From the NCBI RefSeq assembly GCF_014698035.1, contig NZ_JACJSF010000004.1:62001-126000 (forward strand): a DNA stretch of 64,000 nucleotides. The letters run 5' to 3'. Source of the stretch: Desmonostoc muscorum FACHB-395 (GTDB taxonomy: Bacteria; Cyanobacteriota; Cyanobacteriia; Cyanobacteriales; Nostocaceae). Both the position numbers and the translations under genes were made by a program. The notes beneath the pieces are model-generated. The model saw nothing but the letters and a program-made list of their open reading frames with translations. It was not told the origin of the DNA and searched no databases. Below, in pieces: positions 26,650 to 36,101 of the stretch (position 1 is the stretch's first letter; each line of letters opens with the position of its first letter).

Positions 26650-26727
26650 ATTACAGAAGAAGAAATGTTGAATGTTACGAGATAATTTTTGTGGTTGTGT
26701 TGTTTTAAAGGAAGAATTCAGAATAGA

Positions 26728-28176
26728 TTAATCTCGCCAAACTTCATTTACAATATTCCCATCTGTCCCAATTAATTGAATATGCAAAGGCATTTGTCCT
26801 GCCGCATGAGTTGAACAACTCAAACAAGGGTCAAAAGCTCTGATTCCCGCCTCAACGCGGTTTAACATCCCTTCAGCAATTTCTGAACCGTGAATAAAAT
26901 GTCGGGCAATTTGCGCGACTGTGCGATTCATTGCCAAATTGTTCTGACCTGTGGCAATTACTAAATTTACTTTCTGAAGTAACCCATTTTCATCAACTTG
27001 ATAATGGTGAAATAATGTACCGCGTGGTGCTTCACTTACACCTACTCCTTCTAATTGGTTGATGCCAGCATCAGCACGTAATTTTTTAGACATTAAATCT
27101 GGGTCATCTATTATAATTTCTATGCGTTCAATGCAAGCCAGAATTTCAATTAACCGGGCGTAGTGGTAGAAAAATGATGAAGTGACAGTGCCTTTACCTC
27201 TGTCTCTAAATTCTCTCAATTCTGCATCAGCTAAAGGCGTACCAATATGACTGCAAATATTCAGGCGTGCTAGCGGCCCTACCCGATAAATACCACTATC
27301 TAAACGACAATGGTCGCTCTGGTCAGGATAACCTAAAGGGCGATAGTAAGGAGACTTTAAATAGGAATCTGGTTGAACCGCTTCACCAATAAATTCTTGA
27401 TAATGAGTTGGATCAAGTTTATCAGCAATAATATTTCCCGCGCTATCTACAAAACGAATATGTCCGTCGTAGTTCTCCCACAAACCATCAGGAGTGACTA
27501 AACCCATAAATAAGCTAGGAAAATTCCCGAAGGTTTGCACTTCTCTTTGATACTCATTGAGTAAGTCTTTAAATCTACCCAGTGCATCTAATATTATGGT
27601 GCGTGCTTCCGGGATGCGGTTTTGAATATGGGTGCGTCCTTCTATCGATAAGGGTTCGCGGACACCACCAGGAACCGCCCATGATGGATGTATCTTTCGC
27701 CCTCCCAATTGTTCAATAATCTCTTGTCCAAATTGACGCAAGCGAATTCCGCCACGCGCTAGTTCTGGTTCGGCTGCAATTAACCCAAATATATTGCGTT
27801 TTTCGGGTTCGCTATCCATTCCTAATAATAAATCTGGGGCGCTGAGGTGGAAGAAACTTAGGGCGTGGGATTGGATAATTTGTCCCAAGTTCATCAAACG
27901 GCGCAATTTTTCCGCAGCTTTGGGAATTATAACAGCAAGGATGCGATCGCCTGCCTTTGCTGATGCTAACAAATGGCTTACCGGACAAATGCCACAAATT
28001 CGCGCCGTAATTCCTGGCATTTCCCACAAAGGGCGACCCTCGCAGAACTTTTCAAAACCACGAAATTCTGTGACATGAAAGCGAGCATCGCTCACTTGTC
28101 CTGTATCATCCAGATAAATACTGATTTTGGCGTGTCCTTCAATTCGGGTAACTGGGTTGATGATTACTTTTTTCAT
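26728..28176 (-). CDS. hoxH: Bidirectional [NiFe]-hydrogenase large subunit HoxH
   Basis: Catalytic large subunit of the NAD(P)-linked hydrogenase, 482 residues. The N-terminal Ni-Fe ligand motif [10 protein letters not shown] gives C61 and C64; the C-terminal motif DPCLSCSTH gives C451 and C454, with H457 at the cleavage site. The 25 residues after H457 are the maturation peptide removed by HoxW. Cytoplasmic; partners are HoxY (electron-transfer small subunit) and the HoxEFU diaphorase. It lies downstream of a CBS-domain gene in a hoxU-DUF3122-hoxY-CBS-hoxH order that resembles the arrangement reported for Nostoc/Anabaena. All catalytic ligands are kept, so the subunit should be functional. 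Confidence 0.97.
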   Translation of the reverse strand: MKKVIINPVTRIEGHAKISIYLDDTGQVSDARFHVTEFRGFEKFCEGRPLWEMPGITARICGICPVSHLLASAKAGDRILAVIIPKAAEKLRRLMNLGQIIQSHALSFFHLSAPDLLLGMDSEPEKRNIFGLIAAEPELARGGIRLRQFGQEIIEQLGGRKIHPSWAVPGGVREPLSIEGRTHIQNRIPEARTIILDALGRFKDLLNEYQREVQTFGNFPSLFMGLVTPDGLWENYDGHIRFVDSAGNIIADKLDPTHYQEFIGEAVQPDSYLKSPYYRPLGYPDQSDHCRLDSGIYRVGPLARLNICSHIGTPLADAELREFRDRGKGTVTSSFFYHYARLIEILACIERIEIIIDDPDLMSKKLRADAGINQLEGVGVSEAPRGTLFHHYQVDENGLLQKVNLVIATGQNNLAMNRTVAQIARHFIHGSEIAEGMLNRVEAGIRAFDPCLSCSTHAAGQMPLHIQLIGTDGNIVNEVWRD

Positions 28177-28299
28177 AACTATCTCAGGTCAACCACTAGT
28201 AGTTCGCTTTCGTGACTTGGCGGGGTAAAGGGTAAGGGGGAAGGGGGAAAGGGTTTAAATCCCTTACCCTTTCCCCTTTCCCCTTTCCCCAGTCCTCAC

Positions 28300-28938
28300 T
28301 TAGCATTTTTGGGTTGGCAGACTACTAGACCAGTTGTCATAAATTCCTTTAGCTTCTGGATATTCGTCGCAGTATTCTTCAAAGGCTGTTTTCACGACTT
28401 TCTCGGCCCTTTGATGTGCGATCTCGGCTTGTAATTCCTCGATCGCATCCCAAACAACAGCACATTCTTCTGAATGGATACCTTGGCGATCGCAAATGAC
28501 ACGAGCTTTTTGAATTTCGTCCTGAAGTTGTTGTTCTAGCAGGAAAGTATGGGGTTGCTCAAGAAAGCTACTATTAGCTAGAATGTCAACCAGGGAAATG
28601 ATACCCAGTAGTTCGCCCTGAATAACGGGCGCTCTCTGCAAATTATGGTCAGCAAATAACCGCGCTACGTATTCTAAGGCAAGTTCAGGATTGACAACGA
28701 TACAAGGCTTGGTCATCACTTCATGAACACGCACACTAAAGGGATCTTTACCATAAGCAATCACTTTATATACAATATCCTTTTCAGTAATCATGCCGTA
28801 GGCATCGTGTTCATGGCGGCGATCTACAACCAGCGCTTTCCAGTCCCTTGCTCTCAAGAGTCTAACTGCTTCAGCCACTGTTGCTGAACTGTGAATTGTA
28901 GCAACATCTCTAGTCATAATGTCAGATGCTTTCAACAT
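28300..28938 (-). CDS. Tandem CBS-domain protein in hox operon
   Basis: A 212-residue soluble protein with two CBS domains: residues about 4-65 (DIMTRDVATIHSSATVAEAV ... GMITEKDIVYKV) and about 72-130 (EVMTKPCIVV ... LLGIISLVDIL). A C-terminal acidic helical tail follows (ECAVVWDAIEELQAEIAHQRAEK). Paired CBS domains sense adenine nucleotides or NAD(P)H-type ligands. Position between hoxY and hoxH suggests energy-state control or assembly of the hydrogenase; a CBS gene at this place is also known from other Nostocales hox clusters. The direct role is unproven. Confidence 0.88.
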   Translation of the reverse strand: MLKASDIMTRDVATIHSSATVAEAVRLLRARDWKALVVDRRHEHDAYGMITEKDIVYKVIAYGKDPFSVRVHEVMTKPCIVVNPELALEYVARLFADHNLQRAPVIQGELLGIISLVDILANSSFLEQPHTFLLEQQLQDEIQKARVICDRQGIHSEECAVVWDAIEELQAEIAHQRAEKVVKTAFEEYCDEYPEAKGIYDNWSSSLPTQKC

Positions 28939-29009
28939 AATTGCTTCTAAAATTATTTTGTGATTGCCTCTCTTTCAACTTAGATAAAGAATCTGAGTAA
29001 CTTGTGAAG

Positions 29010-29555
29010 TTAACCAAACTTGATAAATTCACGTCCTTTTAACCGTGGTTTTTCTCCCCTTAAGAGTGCCTCTAACACTGCTTTAATCTGAGTTGCTGAG
29101 GGTGGGCAACCTGGTAAATAAATATCAACTGGCACTACTGTATGCACTGGTATCACCCGATCTAGTAAGGTTGGTACAATGCCAGGCTCATGGGGAATTG
29201 TGCCGTGAATATCTGCTGCTTCGATGTAACAACGTTGCAGAACAGGTTCGGCACTACCTAAAGGATTGCGTAAAGCAGTAACATTACCAGTAACAGCACA
29301 ATCACCAAAAGAGACAAGAATGTGCGATCGCTCTCTGACTATCTGAATCATTTGCAGGTGATCTTCATTTGCAATTGCACCCTCAACCAACACCACATCT
29401 ACCCCTGGGGGATATTCTTTAGCATCAGCAAAGGGACTATAAACTAAATCTACTTGTGCTGCTAAATCAATCAGCCATTCATCCAAATCGAGAAAAGACA
29501 TGTGACAGCCAGAACAGCCGCCTAACCAAACCGTTGCTAATTTTAAACGAGTCAT
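29010..29555 (-). CDS. hoxY: Bidirectional [NiFe]-hydrogenase small subunit HoxY
   Basis: A 181-residue small subunit carrying the proximal [4Fe-4S] cluster that passes electrons between HoxH and the diaphorase. The cluster cysteines are visible: C14 and C17 in GGCSGCHMSFLD, C86 in SFGDCAV, and C150 in YLPGCPPS. There is no Tat signal and the protein is short, as expected for the cytoplasmic bidirectional enzyme rather than an uptake hydrogenase. The 453-base gap upstream to the DUF3122 gene is filled by a composite mobile element, which may weaken co-transcription with hoxU. Confidence 0.96.
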   Translation of the reverse strand: MTRLKLATVWLGGCSGCHMSFLDLDEWLIDLAAQVDLVYSPFADAKEYPPGVDVVLVEGAIANEDHLQMIQIVRERSHILVSFGDCAVTGNVTALRNPLGSAEPVLQRCYIEAADIHGTIPHEPGIVPTLLDRVIPVHTVVPVDIYLPGCPPSATQIKAVLEALLRGEKPRLKGREFIKFG

Positions 29556-29653
29556 TTTATTTTTTAAATGAATTTTGACCTTAGAGGTTGTTTGAAAAGC
29601 ATTTCGCTGTGACTTTAGACACTTTTAGATCCCCCCTAACCCCCCTTAAAAAA

Positions 29654-29855
29654 GCTACGGTGTATACACAAGTCCTAAAATCCTTGCCTGGCAAGATGCA
29701 AGCCTTAGTAGGCAAGGTTTTGAGTTTATCAAGCTGATTATCAATAGTGTCAGCTTATTGATATAGAATTAACGAAAAATCAAGGATTTTAAAAATAATT
29801 TTCCGTTCTTTTCCCTCTATTTGATTCTCAACCCGACTTGTGTATACACGGTAGC
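29654..29855. mobile_element. Nested MITE family 3 with 9-bp target-site duplication
   Basis: A 202-bp non-coding element with near-perfect inverted ends: GCTACGGTGTATACACAAGT at the left and ACTTGTGTATACACGGTAGC at the right (one mismatch). It is flanked by direct copies of CTTAAAAAA at 29645-29653 and 29856-29864. Removing the element plus one copy restores the CCCTTAAAAAAGGGGG hairpin of the host MITE, as seen in copy C. No transposase is present, so it must be moved in trans. Confidence 0.9.
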
Positions 29856-29900
29856 CTTAAAAAAGGGGGAACCGGAGTCAAAGTCCCCCTTTTTAAGGGG

Positions 29901-29944
29901 AGCCAGTGCGGTCTTGGGGGTTTCCCCCATGAGCAACTGGCGTG
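29901..29944. repeat. Palindromic insert (GCCAGT...ACTGGC) in MITE copy B
   Basis: Relative to copies A and C, about 44 extra bases lie between TTTTTAAGGGG and GATTTAGGGGG. The insert has the inverted halves GCCAGTGCGGTCTTGGGGG and CCCCCATGAGCAACTGGC. It resembles a small dispersed palindromic repeat of filamentous cyanobacteria; family membership is from memory only. Confidence 0.75.
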
Positions 29945-30008
29945 GATTTAGGGGGATCTAGAATGTTTTGCTACCAAGAAGAGGACTTTTCAAATATCCT
30001 CTTAGCAC

Positions 30009-30533
30009 TCAGGACTTTAATGCAATTTCTTGCCATTCCTGCACGACATATTTTGGGATTGAAAGATTGATGAAGTGTTGTTTACCTACAGGTATACCAA
30101 TCAACAATTCTTGAGTTGATAATTGAGGCAAAACATCCTTGAAGTCATACTGAGCGATGGTTGGTGCTGGTGCTTCATCTAGGAATATATCGGGAGCAGT
30201 TAATACTTTACCTGTATCTGTAGTAATCTTTAGGGGTAAGGGATGGGGCAATTCCTGAGAACCAGGAAATCCCACCAATCGGAGATTTATTGAAGATATT
30301 TTATTGCTATTAGAATTAACTCGCTTAAACAAAATAACTTGCCAATAATTTCCTAATTCATCATTTAATTTTTCTTGTGAGCGATAAAGGATTTCTTCTG
30401 GCGTATCTTCTAATTGCATAACAGCAGCAATTACCTGTTGAGATGTGAAGCTTGCTAAACCCAGGTATATATATATTGTTAATATTGCCAGCAATAGGAG
30501 CCACCAAAAAATTTTTAGGATGCGGCGTAACAT
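30009..30533 (-). CDS. Membrane-anchored DUF3122-like protein in hox cluster
   Basis: A 174-residue protein with one N-terminal hydrophobic helix (residues 8-28, probable uncleaved anchor or signal) and an extracytoplasmic domain with the blocks EEILYRSQEKLNDELGNYWQ, LRLVGFPGS and PKYVVQEWQ. It resembles the cyanobacterial DUF3122 family. No catalytic motif is visible. It lies between hoxU and hoxY, where other Nostocales also have an unrelated-looking extra gene. Its 5' end is 36 bases from the hoxU stop, so the two are likely co-transcribed. Function unknown. Confidence 0.65.
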   Translation of the reverse strand: MLRRILKIFWWLLLLAILTIYIYLGLASFTSQQVIAAVMQLEDTPEEILYRSQEKLNDELGNYWQVILFKRVNSNSNKISSINLRLVGFPGSQELPHPLPLKITTDTGKVLTAPDIFLDEAPAPTIAQYDFKDVLPQLSTQELLIGIPVGKQHFINLSIPKYVVQEWQEIALKS

Positions 30534-30569
30534 TAGGTTTACCTCGTTGTGCTAATTTATGAACAGTAG

Positions 30570-31286
30570 CTAAACAAGCCATTGCTGCTTTTCTCTTGCT
30601 GTAAGTAGGAAATCAAGCTTGGCGCGATCGTGTTTCATTTCCCCGACGCTCGAACCTTTGTCAAAAAGCGCACCTGTAGGGCAAGCATTAACGCATTTGC
30701 CGCAAGAAGTACAAGTATTTGAGGTTCCCCAAGGCTGATTTAAATCAGTGATCACATGAGAATTTGTCCCTCTACCCGCCATATCCCAAGTGTGCGCTCC
30801 TTCGATTTCGTCACAAACACGGATGCAACGAGTGCAAAGAACACAACGGTTATGGTCAACGCCAAAGCGAGCGTGAGAAATATCGACTTTGCGATCAGGG
30901 AAATGATAATCTAAACGCACATGATCCATACCCATCTCAATTGCCAAGTCTTGCAATTCGCAATTACCGTTAGCTACGCAGACCGAGCAAATGTGATTAC
31001 CTTCAGCAAATAGCATTTCTATAATGGTGCGACGATATTTTTGCAGGCGATCGCTATTTGTTTGGACTTCCATACCCTCAGCAACTTTTGTTACACAAGC
31101 AGGTTGGAGTTTATTACTCCCAGCAATTTCTACTAAACAAAGCCGACAAGCGCCAACATCTTCGACTCCTTGCAAGTGGCACAAAGTAGGAATGTGAATC
31201 CCTGCATCTTGCACCGCTTGGAGAATAGTTTCTTCCTCACGGGCGCTAATAAGTTTGTCGTTGACTGTTAAAGTTTTGACTGACAT
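30570..31286 (-). CDS. hoxU: Bidirectional hydrogenase diaphorase subunit HoxU
   Basis: Iron-sulfur subunit of the NAD(P)H diaphorase part, related to the N terminus of complex I NuoG. The N-terminal [2Fe-2S] domain has C36, C47, C50 and C64 (counted from MSVKTL). A NuoG-type His-Cys [4Fe-4S] motif follows ([13 protein letters not shown]), then two ferredoxin-type clusters ([11 protein letters not shown] and [14 protein letters not shown]). The ATG at 31286 is preferred over a TTG at 31301 because the family starts at this position. It is the first hox gene here; hoxE and hoxF are not upstream within the window. A MITE lies about 315 bases upstream. Confidence 0.95.
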   Translation of the reverse strand: MSVKTLTVNDKLISAREEETILQAVQDAGIHIPTLCHLQGVEDVGACRLCLVEIAGSNKLQPACVTKVAEGMEVQTNSDRLQKYRRTIIEMLFAEGNHICSVCVANGNCELQDLAIEMGMDHVRLDYHFPDRKVDISHARFGVDHNRCVLCTRCIRVCDEIEGAHTWDMAGRGTNSHVITDLNQPWGTSNTCTSCGKCVNACPTGALFDKGSSVGEMKHDRAKLDFLLTAREKQQWLV

Positions 31287-31600
31287 TGCCTCTAGCCTCA
31301 ATCAGAATAAGCCTTTCGCTTCTGAAATGCCCTGAGTCTTGAATTGTAGACAAATAGTTTGAGGAACTTGTGAATAGCTTGGATAGTTTTATCATCAATT
31401 ACTTTCCAAGCTATAGGAATCCGCTTTGATTTTTGTATCCCTCACGGGAGCGTAGCCATACTTACTTGCGTGGGAAGGAAAGAGGCAAGAGGGCTTTTTA
31501 AGTTGTAGGGAGTTTTTGCAAAAATCAAATATGAGTCTATGCAAAGCAGAAAGTAGCCAGAAAATTTACATATCTGCAATTATTTTGAATTGAATTAAAT

Positions 31601-31748
31601 TAACGTGAGTTCGATGAACCTCTCCCTCCCAGCCTCCCTCTCCGAAACGGAAAGGGAGGTGCAACGAAAAATTCAGCTTTTTGCTCCCCTCTCCGTGTCG
31701 GAGAGGGGTTGGGGGAGAGGTCAAATAAGACTTGTCGAACTCACGTTA
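31601..31748. mobile_element. MITE family 2, intact copy
   Basis: A 148-bp element with 14-bp perfect inverted ends TAACGTGAGTTCGA / TCGAACTCACGTTA. The interior has two hairpin-forming blocks, CCCTCTCCGAAACGGAAAGGG and CCCCTCTCCGTGTCGGAGAGGGG. It occupies much of the 494-base spacer upstream of hoxU; the hoxU-proximal part (31287-31600) contains no gene. A related decayed copy is at 23169-23333. Confidence 0.88.
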
Positions 31749-31780
31749 AATTATGTCCACTAAGAAATTATTTCCAGGAA

Positions 31781-32431
31781 TTATTCATTAGCGGCACGTT
31801 CAAACACTACTGAAAGATTATTGGCTGGCATTTGGTAAATTTGTTTCAAGATGAAATGTTCTGCCCTAGCTTCTGCCACTACATCATCCAAGTTCCGCAC
31901 GCCCCACTCCTGGTTTTGGGTGTGTAAATATTCGTCAAAAGCTGCATTACTCGCTGCTGTATGTTCTCCACCTTGTTTGAAGGGCCCATACAAATAGAGG
32001 ATACCTCCTGCTTTTAGGATACGGCCTGCCCCTGCCATTAGCCCCAAACAAGCTGACCACGGTGAAATGTGAATCATATTAATATTGACTATCGCAACTA
32101 TTGGCTCCCTATTAAGCCACTCAGTTACTTCCCCTTTCTCCACTGCCCAAACTGGCTCTCTAACATCTAGCTCAAGCGGTGGATAAACATTATCAGAGGC
32201 ATTGTGTTCAGTCCATGCACTAATGCTGGCTCGTAACTCTAAATTTGCATCTGTTGGTAGCCACAGGCGAGGACTTAGCCTGGATGCAAAAAAGACTGCG
32301 TGTTCACCAGTACCACTTGCTATTTCTAAAATAGTGCCACTTTCGGGTAATACCTGCAAAAGTATTTCTAGAATTGCTTCTCGGTTGCGCTCAGTTGCTG
32401 GTGCGTATTGTCGTGCGTCTTGTGGTGTCAT
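31781..32431 (-). CDS. DUF938 SAM-dependent methyltransferase
   Basis: A 216-residue soluble methyltransferase-like protein. It starts with the DUF938 signature RQYAPATERNREAILEIL, then the SAM-binding motif I TILEIASGTGEHAVFFA (about residues 33-50) and a motif II acidic residue in WLPTDAN. The family is widespread and its substrate unknown. It is not clearly linked to the hox genes: they are separated by a MITE-containing spacer. Confidence 0.85.
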   Translation of the reverse strand: MTPQDARQYAPATERNREAILEILLQVLPESGTILEIASGTGEHAVFFASRLSPRLWLPTDANLELRASISAWTEHNASDNVYPPLELDVREPVWAVEKGEVTEWLNREPIVAIVNINMIHISPWSACLGLMAGAGRILKAGGILYLYGPFKQGGEHTAASNAAFDEYLHTQNQEWGVRNLDDVVAEARAEHFILKQIYQMPANNLSVVFERAANE

Positions 32432-32635
32432 TCTTATCGTGATATTTTATAATTTTTATCGCATAGTGCGCTTTCCGATAGTAACAATATAGATGATGTG
32501 GCTTATGTCCATTACAGTAATTATTGACAAAAAAAGTATCCATAGTTCATGTATTATCACTAGATACGTTCTTTTCGCATTGACGAAACAACTTTGGCAA
32601 TTACATTTTAAACCTTAAACTTACATACGTGTTTC

Positions 32636-33685
32636 ATGGCTCGCAAAAAATCACTTCCATTACAATCAACTGAAGTAACTCCATTAGCCCTCTCTCAATT
32701 ACATATCCGCTTGGAGTTTTTAGAAGCAGAACATAAATCGCTACTTAAACAGATTAAGAGAAAGCGAACGGAATTGAATAATTTTGTCGAGCAAATGCGA
32801 ACTTTTGCCACAGAAATATTTCATCAAGCTAGTCCCCATGTTCAAAAAATGGCTGAGTTAGACCGAGATATCCATGCTCTATTTGATGAAATTTTTACCA
32901 CTAGAAAGTTTGGCAAACAAACCATCAAAAATATAGAGGCAGTTTACCTTGAACTCCAGTTGACAGGGATTATTAGTCCAAATGCGAATCGCAAACAATT
33001 CAATACGGAGTTAAACGAACTATTTAATAATTCCGAATCCGAATCAGATTTTTCAGAGGAAGCGGCTGAAGATAGTCATCAATATTGGCAAGCACAACAG
33101 TCTGTGGAATCTCCCTCTGTAGCGAGAACAGAAGATAAGAGAAAAATTCGGGAAACATTTCTCAGATTAGCTGAAATCTTTCACCCTGATAAGACAAGAG
33201 ACAGCGAGACACAGATATATCATACAGAAATCATGAAATCAATTAATAAAGCTTACCAAGAAGGAGATTTAGCAAGACTTTTAGAAATTGAGCGAATTCA
33301 GCAGGTGGGAGAAGTTATTGATCTTAATAACGAGGATGATTTAACTCGCAAATGTCGAACTATAGAACAGCAAAATCAAATTCTCGTCACTCAATATGAA
33401 AACTTGAAACTGGAACTACGTTTAGTAAAAAATACTCCAGAAGGAACTATGGTAAGTGATTCTCGTAAAGCTGCTAAAAAAGGCATTGACTCTATGTCTT
33501 TGATGCTAAAAACAATAGAATCTCAAATGAATGTTATTTCTCAAATCCGCGATTTTGTCAAGGACTTTAGAGAGCAGAAGATTACTATCAAAGAATTTCT
33601 CGGTGGGCCACCAACTCCACACTCCTTAGACGAAGAAATTATGGAGGATATTCTTGAACAGATGTTATCAGAATTAATGAGATAG
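32636..33685 (+). CDS. Coiled-coil protein with internal J-domain
   Basis: A 349-residue protein. The N-terminal third is charged and predicted coiled coil (LEFLEAEHKSLLKQIKRKRTE), followed by an acidic region (about 135-155). A DnaJ-like segment occurs at about 166-215: RETFLRLAEIFHPDKTRD with HPD at 183-185, and MKSINKAYQEGDLARLLEIER as helix III. The C-terminal part is again helical. HPD is needed to stimulate DnaK ATPase, so this is probably a specialised DnaK co-chaperone without Gly/Phe or zinc-finger regions. Its client is unknown. Confidence 0.82.
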   Translation: MARKKSLPLQSTEVTPLALSQLHIRLEFLEAEHKSLLKQIKRKRTELNNFVEQMRTFATEIFHQASPHVQKMAELDRDIHALFDEIFTTRKFGKQTIKNIEAVYLELQLTGIISPNANRKQFNTELNELFNNSESESDFSEEAAEDSHQYWQAQQSVESPSVARTEDKRKIRETFLRLAEIFHPDKTRDSETQIYHTEIMKSINKAYQEGDLARLLEIERIQQVGEVIDLNNEDDLTRKCRTIEQQNQILVTQYENLKLELRLVKNTPEGTMVSDSRKAAKKGIDSMSLMLKTIESQMNVISQIRDFVKDFREQKITIKEFLGGPPTPHSLDEEIMEDILEQMLSELMR

Positions 33686-33691
33686 TACAGT

Positions 33692-34813
33692 TTAACTTAA
33701 CTGACTCCGAAACTTATGAACACTAATAGTTAATAAAACAACGGCAAAACCAAGCAATGCTAGAACATTCAACCACAGCATATCTAAACCAACTCCTTTG
33801 AGTAAAATACCTCTAACAATAGTAATGTAATGACGAAGTGGATTAAAGAGAGAGAGAAATTGAAATAAAGGAGGCATGGATTCAATAGGAGATATTGCCC
33901 CAGAAGTTTGGATCATTGGTAAATTTATAAAAAAAGATGTGAGTAATACTTGTTGTTGAGAACCGCAAATAGTTGCTAACATAATGCCTAAACTAATTCC
34001 CACAAATACATACATACTTGATAAAGCAAGAAAGAGCAGGAAACTCCCACGAAAGGGTAGACTAAATACGACTGTTCCCAAAGTTAAAGCTAGTAGTACA
34101 TCTCCCATGAGCAGGAATGCTAACGGGATAATTTTAGCTAATAAAATTTCCCAGTTGCTAGAGGGAGTCATTAACAGTTGCTCTAAAGTTCCTGTATCTT
34201 TCTCGCGTACAACGGTTACTGCTGATACTAATGTACCGATTAATGTCAGGACTAAACCCATAACTCCTGGTACGAAAAACCAACTACTTGTAAGTCCAGG
34301 ATTGTAAAGAAAAACGACTTCGGTTGAAACTGGCGGACTGACTTGACCCTGTACCAAACTGAAATTATATTGTTGGATAATCTGATTAACATAGTTAGCA
34401 GCAATTCCGGCTGTATTTGCATTCACTCCATCGATAAATACTTGAATTTCTGCTGATTTTTTGGCTAGTTGGCGGGGAAAATTTGGTGGAATTATTAGTC
34501 CTACATCTAGCTTACCTTCTTCTACTTGGCGGCTTAAATCTTTTTCACTTGTTGGTACACTTTCTAAGTTAAAAGTGTGATTGGATGTCATTGCTGAAAC
34601 TAGTTCTCGACTGGCGGAGACATTAGCATAGTCAATTACACCCAGTCGTAAATTATGGACATCCGGGTTAAGTGCAAATCCGTAAAGCAATAATTGTACT
34701 GTTGGTGGCACAATTAATAAAACAATCAATTGCCTGTTTCGCAGAATTTGATTAATTTCTTTACGCACTAATGACCACAATGGACTATCAAATAATTGCC
34801 AAATATATTTCAT
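33692..34813 (-). CDS. ABC-2 type permease (YbhR-like)
   Basis: A 373-residue membrane permease with one N-terminal helix, a large extracytoplasmic domain (about 45-185, ABC2_membrane_3 type) and five C-terminal helices. Landmarks are NRQLIVLLIVPPTVQLLLYGFAL near the start, REKDTGTLEQLLMTPSS before the second helix bundle, and FNPLRHYITIVRGILLKG near the end. It is the last gene of a HlyD-ATPase-permease-permease operon that matches E. coli YbhGFSR. It forms a heterodimer with the upstream permease. A MITE lies between the two permease genes. Confidence 0.9.
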   Translation of the reverse strand: MKYIWQLFDSPLWSLVRKEINQILRNRQLIVLLIVPPTVQLLLYGFALNPDVHNLRLGVIDYANVSASRELVSAMTSNHTFNLESVPTSEKDLSRQVEEGKLDVGLIIPPNFPRQLAKKSAEIQVFIDGVNANTAGIAANYVNQIIQQYNFSLVQGQVSPPVSTEVVFLYNPGLTSSWFFVPGVMGLVLTLIGTLVSAVTVVREKDTGTLEQLLMTPSSNWEILLAKIIPLAFLLMGDVLLALTLGTVVFSLPFRGSFLLFLALSSMYVFVGISLGIMLATICGSQQQVLLTSFFINLPMIQTSGAISPIESMPPLFQFLSLFNPLRHYITIVRGILLKGVGLDMLWLNVLALLGFAVVLLTISVHKFRSQLS

Positions 34814-34822
34814 ATATGATTA

Positions 34823-34960
34823 AGAGGTTGTTTGAAAAGTGGTTAGCTGTGGTTTTAGGCACTTATTGCTCCCCCCTAACCCCCCTTAAAAAAGGGGGGA
34901 ACCGGAATCAAAGTCACCCTTTTTAAGGGGGATTTAGGGGGATCTAAAACGTTTTGCTAA
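34823..34960. mobile_element. MITE family 1, copy C (3'-truncated)
   Basis: The left end AGAGGTTGTTTGAAAAGT and the interior CCCCCCTAACCCCCCTTAAAAAAGG hairpin are present, and the element can be followed to ATCTAAAACGTTTTGCTAA. The right inverted end is missing. It lies in the 157-base gap between two permease genes of the exporter operon and shows the empty form of the site where copy B carries its nested element. Confidence 0.85.
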
Positions 34961-34970
34961 TGACCAATGA

Positions 34971-36077
34971 CTATTGACTAATTTGCATTCGACTTAAAAG
35001 CCGACGCGATACGTTGAAAAATACAAATCCCAAAACTGCAAGCATGAGTAAGTCAAACCAAACTCCTGTCCATCCTGTACCACGCACAAAAGCATCACGA
35101 GTGATATCAATGTAATAACGGGCAGGAAATACGTTAGGTGTTAGTGAAAGGGGAAAAGGAATATTACTCAGGGGATAAATAAAACCAGATAGCAATAAAG
35201 ATGTAATAAAACCGACAAGAGAAACAATTTGTACTGCGGAATTTTGGTTACTGCTACGTACCCCTATAAGTAAACCAAAGGAAACACTATCTATTAAAAA
35301 GAGTAGAGTTCCTATTAATAAAGTAATCGGGTTACTAATTACCCCGATATGAAAAATTATTGACCCTAATCCCATGACTATTAAAGCTTCTGTAATCGCA
35401 ATTAGCAGGTAAGCCAATCCTTTGCCAAGTAACAGTTCTGTTGCACTAATGCTAGAAGCATAAACTTGTAAAATTGTACCTTTTTCTTTTTCACGCACCA
35501 TTGCGATCGCTGTTAGCAATGAGGGAAAAATCCACAATACTACAGCATAGGCTCCTGGCACAATGTACAGCGACTCCAATCTACCAGGGTTAAACCACAA
35601 GCGAATTCGCGGTGTAATAATACTTTTATCTGGTAGTAGTCCTTGGTCTTGTATGAAGAAATTAGTGACTCTTTGAATGTTACCTCTAATTACACGAGCA
35701 TTATTAACATCTGTGGCATCAATTAATACTTGCAACTTTGCATTTCTACCAGCTTGAATATCTCGGCTAAATTGGGGAGGAATAACCACTGCTGCTTTAG
35801 CAATACCTCTGTCAATTGCATCGCGTACCGGATTACCACCTGACCATTGTTTAGGTACAAATTGATTGGTGGCATACAACCGCTCAATATAGCTGCTACT
35901 CAGGTTTGTACGGTCAAAATCCTGCACAATCAGGGGAATATCTTTACTTTCTAAACGAATCGCAAACCCAAAAATCAATAGAGTTAAAAATGGCAATAAA
36001 AATGCTAAACCTAAAGTTAAGCGATCGCGCCGAAATTGCGCTATTTCTTTCACACATTGGGAAAAAATTCTTTTCAT
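34971..36077 (-). CDS. ABC-2 type permease (YbhS-like)
   Basis: A 368-residue paralogue of the downstream permease, with the same layout: N-terminal helix (FLLPFLTLLIFGFAIRLESKD), extracytoplasmic domain, and five-helix C-terminal bundle with REKEKGTILQVYASSISATELL and FPARYYIDITRDAFVRG. It starts 24 bases after the double ATPase gene and should be co-translated with it. Together with the second permease it forms the membrane channel of a YbhFSR-type exporter. Confidence 0.9.
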   Translation of the reverse strand: MKRIFSQCVKEIAQFRRDRLTLGLAFLLPFLTLLIFGFAIRLESKDIPLIVQDFDRTNLSSSYIERLYATNQFVPKQWSGGNPVRDAIDRGIAKAAVVIPPQFSRDIQAGRNAKLQVLIDATDVNNARVIRGNIQRVTNFFIQDQGLLPDKSIITPRIRLWFNPGRLESLYIVPGAYAVVLWIFPSLLTAIAMVREKEKGTILQVYASSISATELLLGKGLAYLLIAITEALIVMGLGSIIFHIGVISNPITLLIGTLLFLIDSVSFGLLIGVRSSNQNSAVQIVSLVGFITSLLLSGFIYPLSNIPFPLSLTPNVFPARYYIDITRDAFVRGTGWTGVWFDLLMLAVLGFVFFNVSRRLLSRMQISQ

Positions 36078-36101
36078 TATTTATTCTCAGTTTTCATGTT
36101 C

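Larger units (their letters stand above)
29583..30002. mobile_element. MITE family 1, copy B, interrupted by two later insertions
   Basis: Outer ends are AGAGGTTGTTTGAAAAG at the left and CTTTTCAAATATCCTCT at the right, matching copy A. The uninterrupted element would be about 170 bp. It is split by a 202-bp nested element (29654-29855) with a 9-bp target duplication and by a 44-bp palindromic insert (about 29901-29944). It sits inside the hox cluster between the DUF3122 gene and hoxY. Confidence 0.88.

Noticed and set aside
31420-31500. Possible CRISPR-like or tRNA signal in the hoxU upstream spacer
   Set aside because: Only short dispersed repeats; no regular spacing and no cloverleaf.
33984-34307. 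+ strand frame opposite the YbhR-like permease
   Set aside because: Antisense of a conserved membrane protein; composition mirrors the permease.
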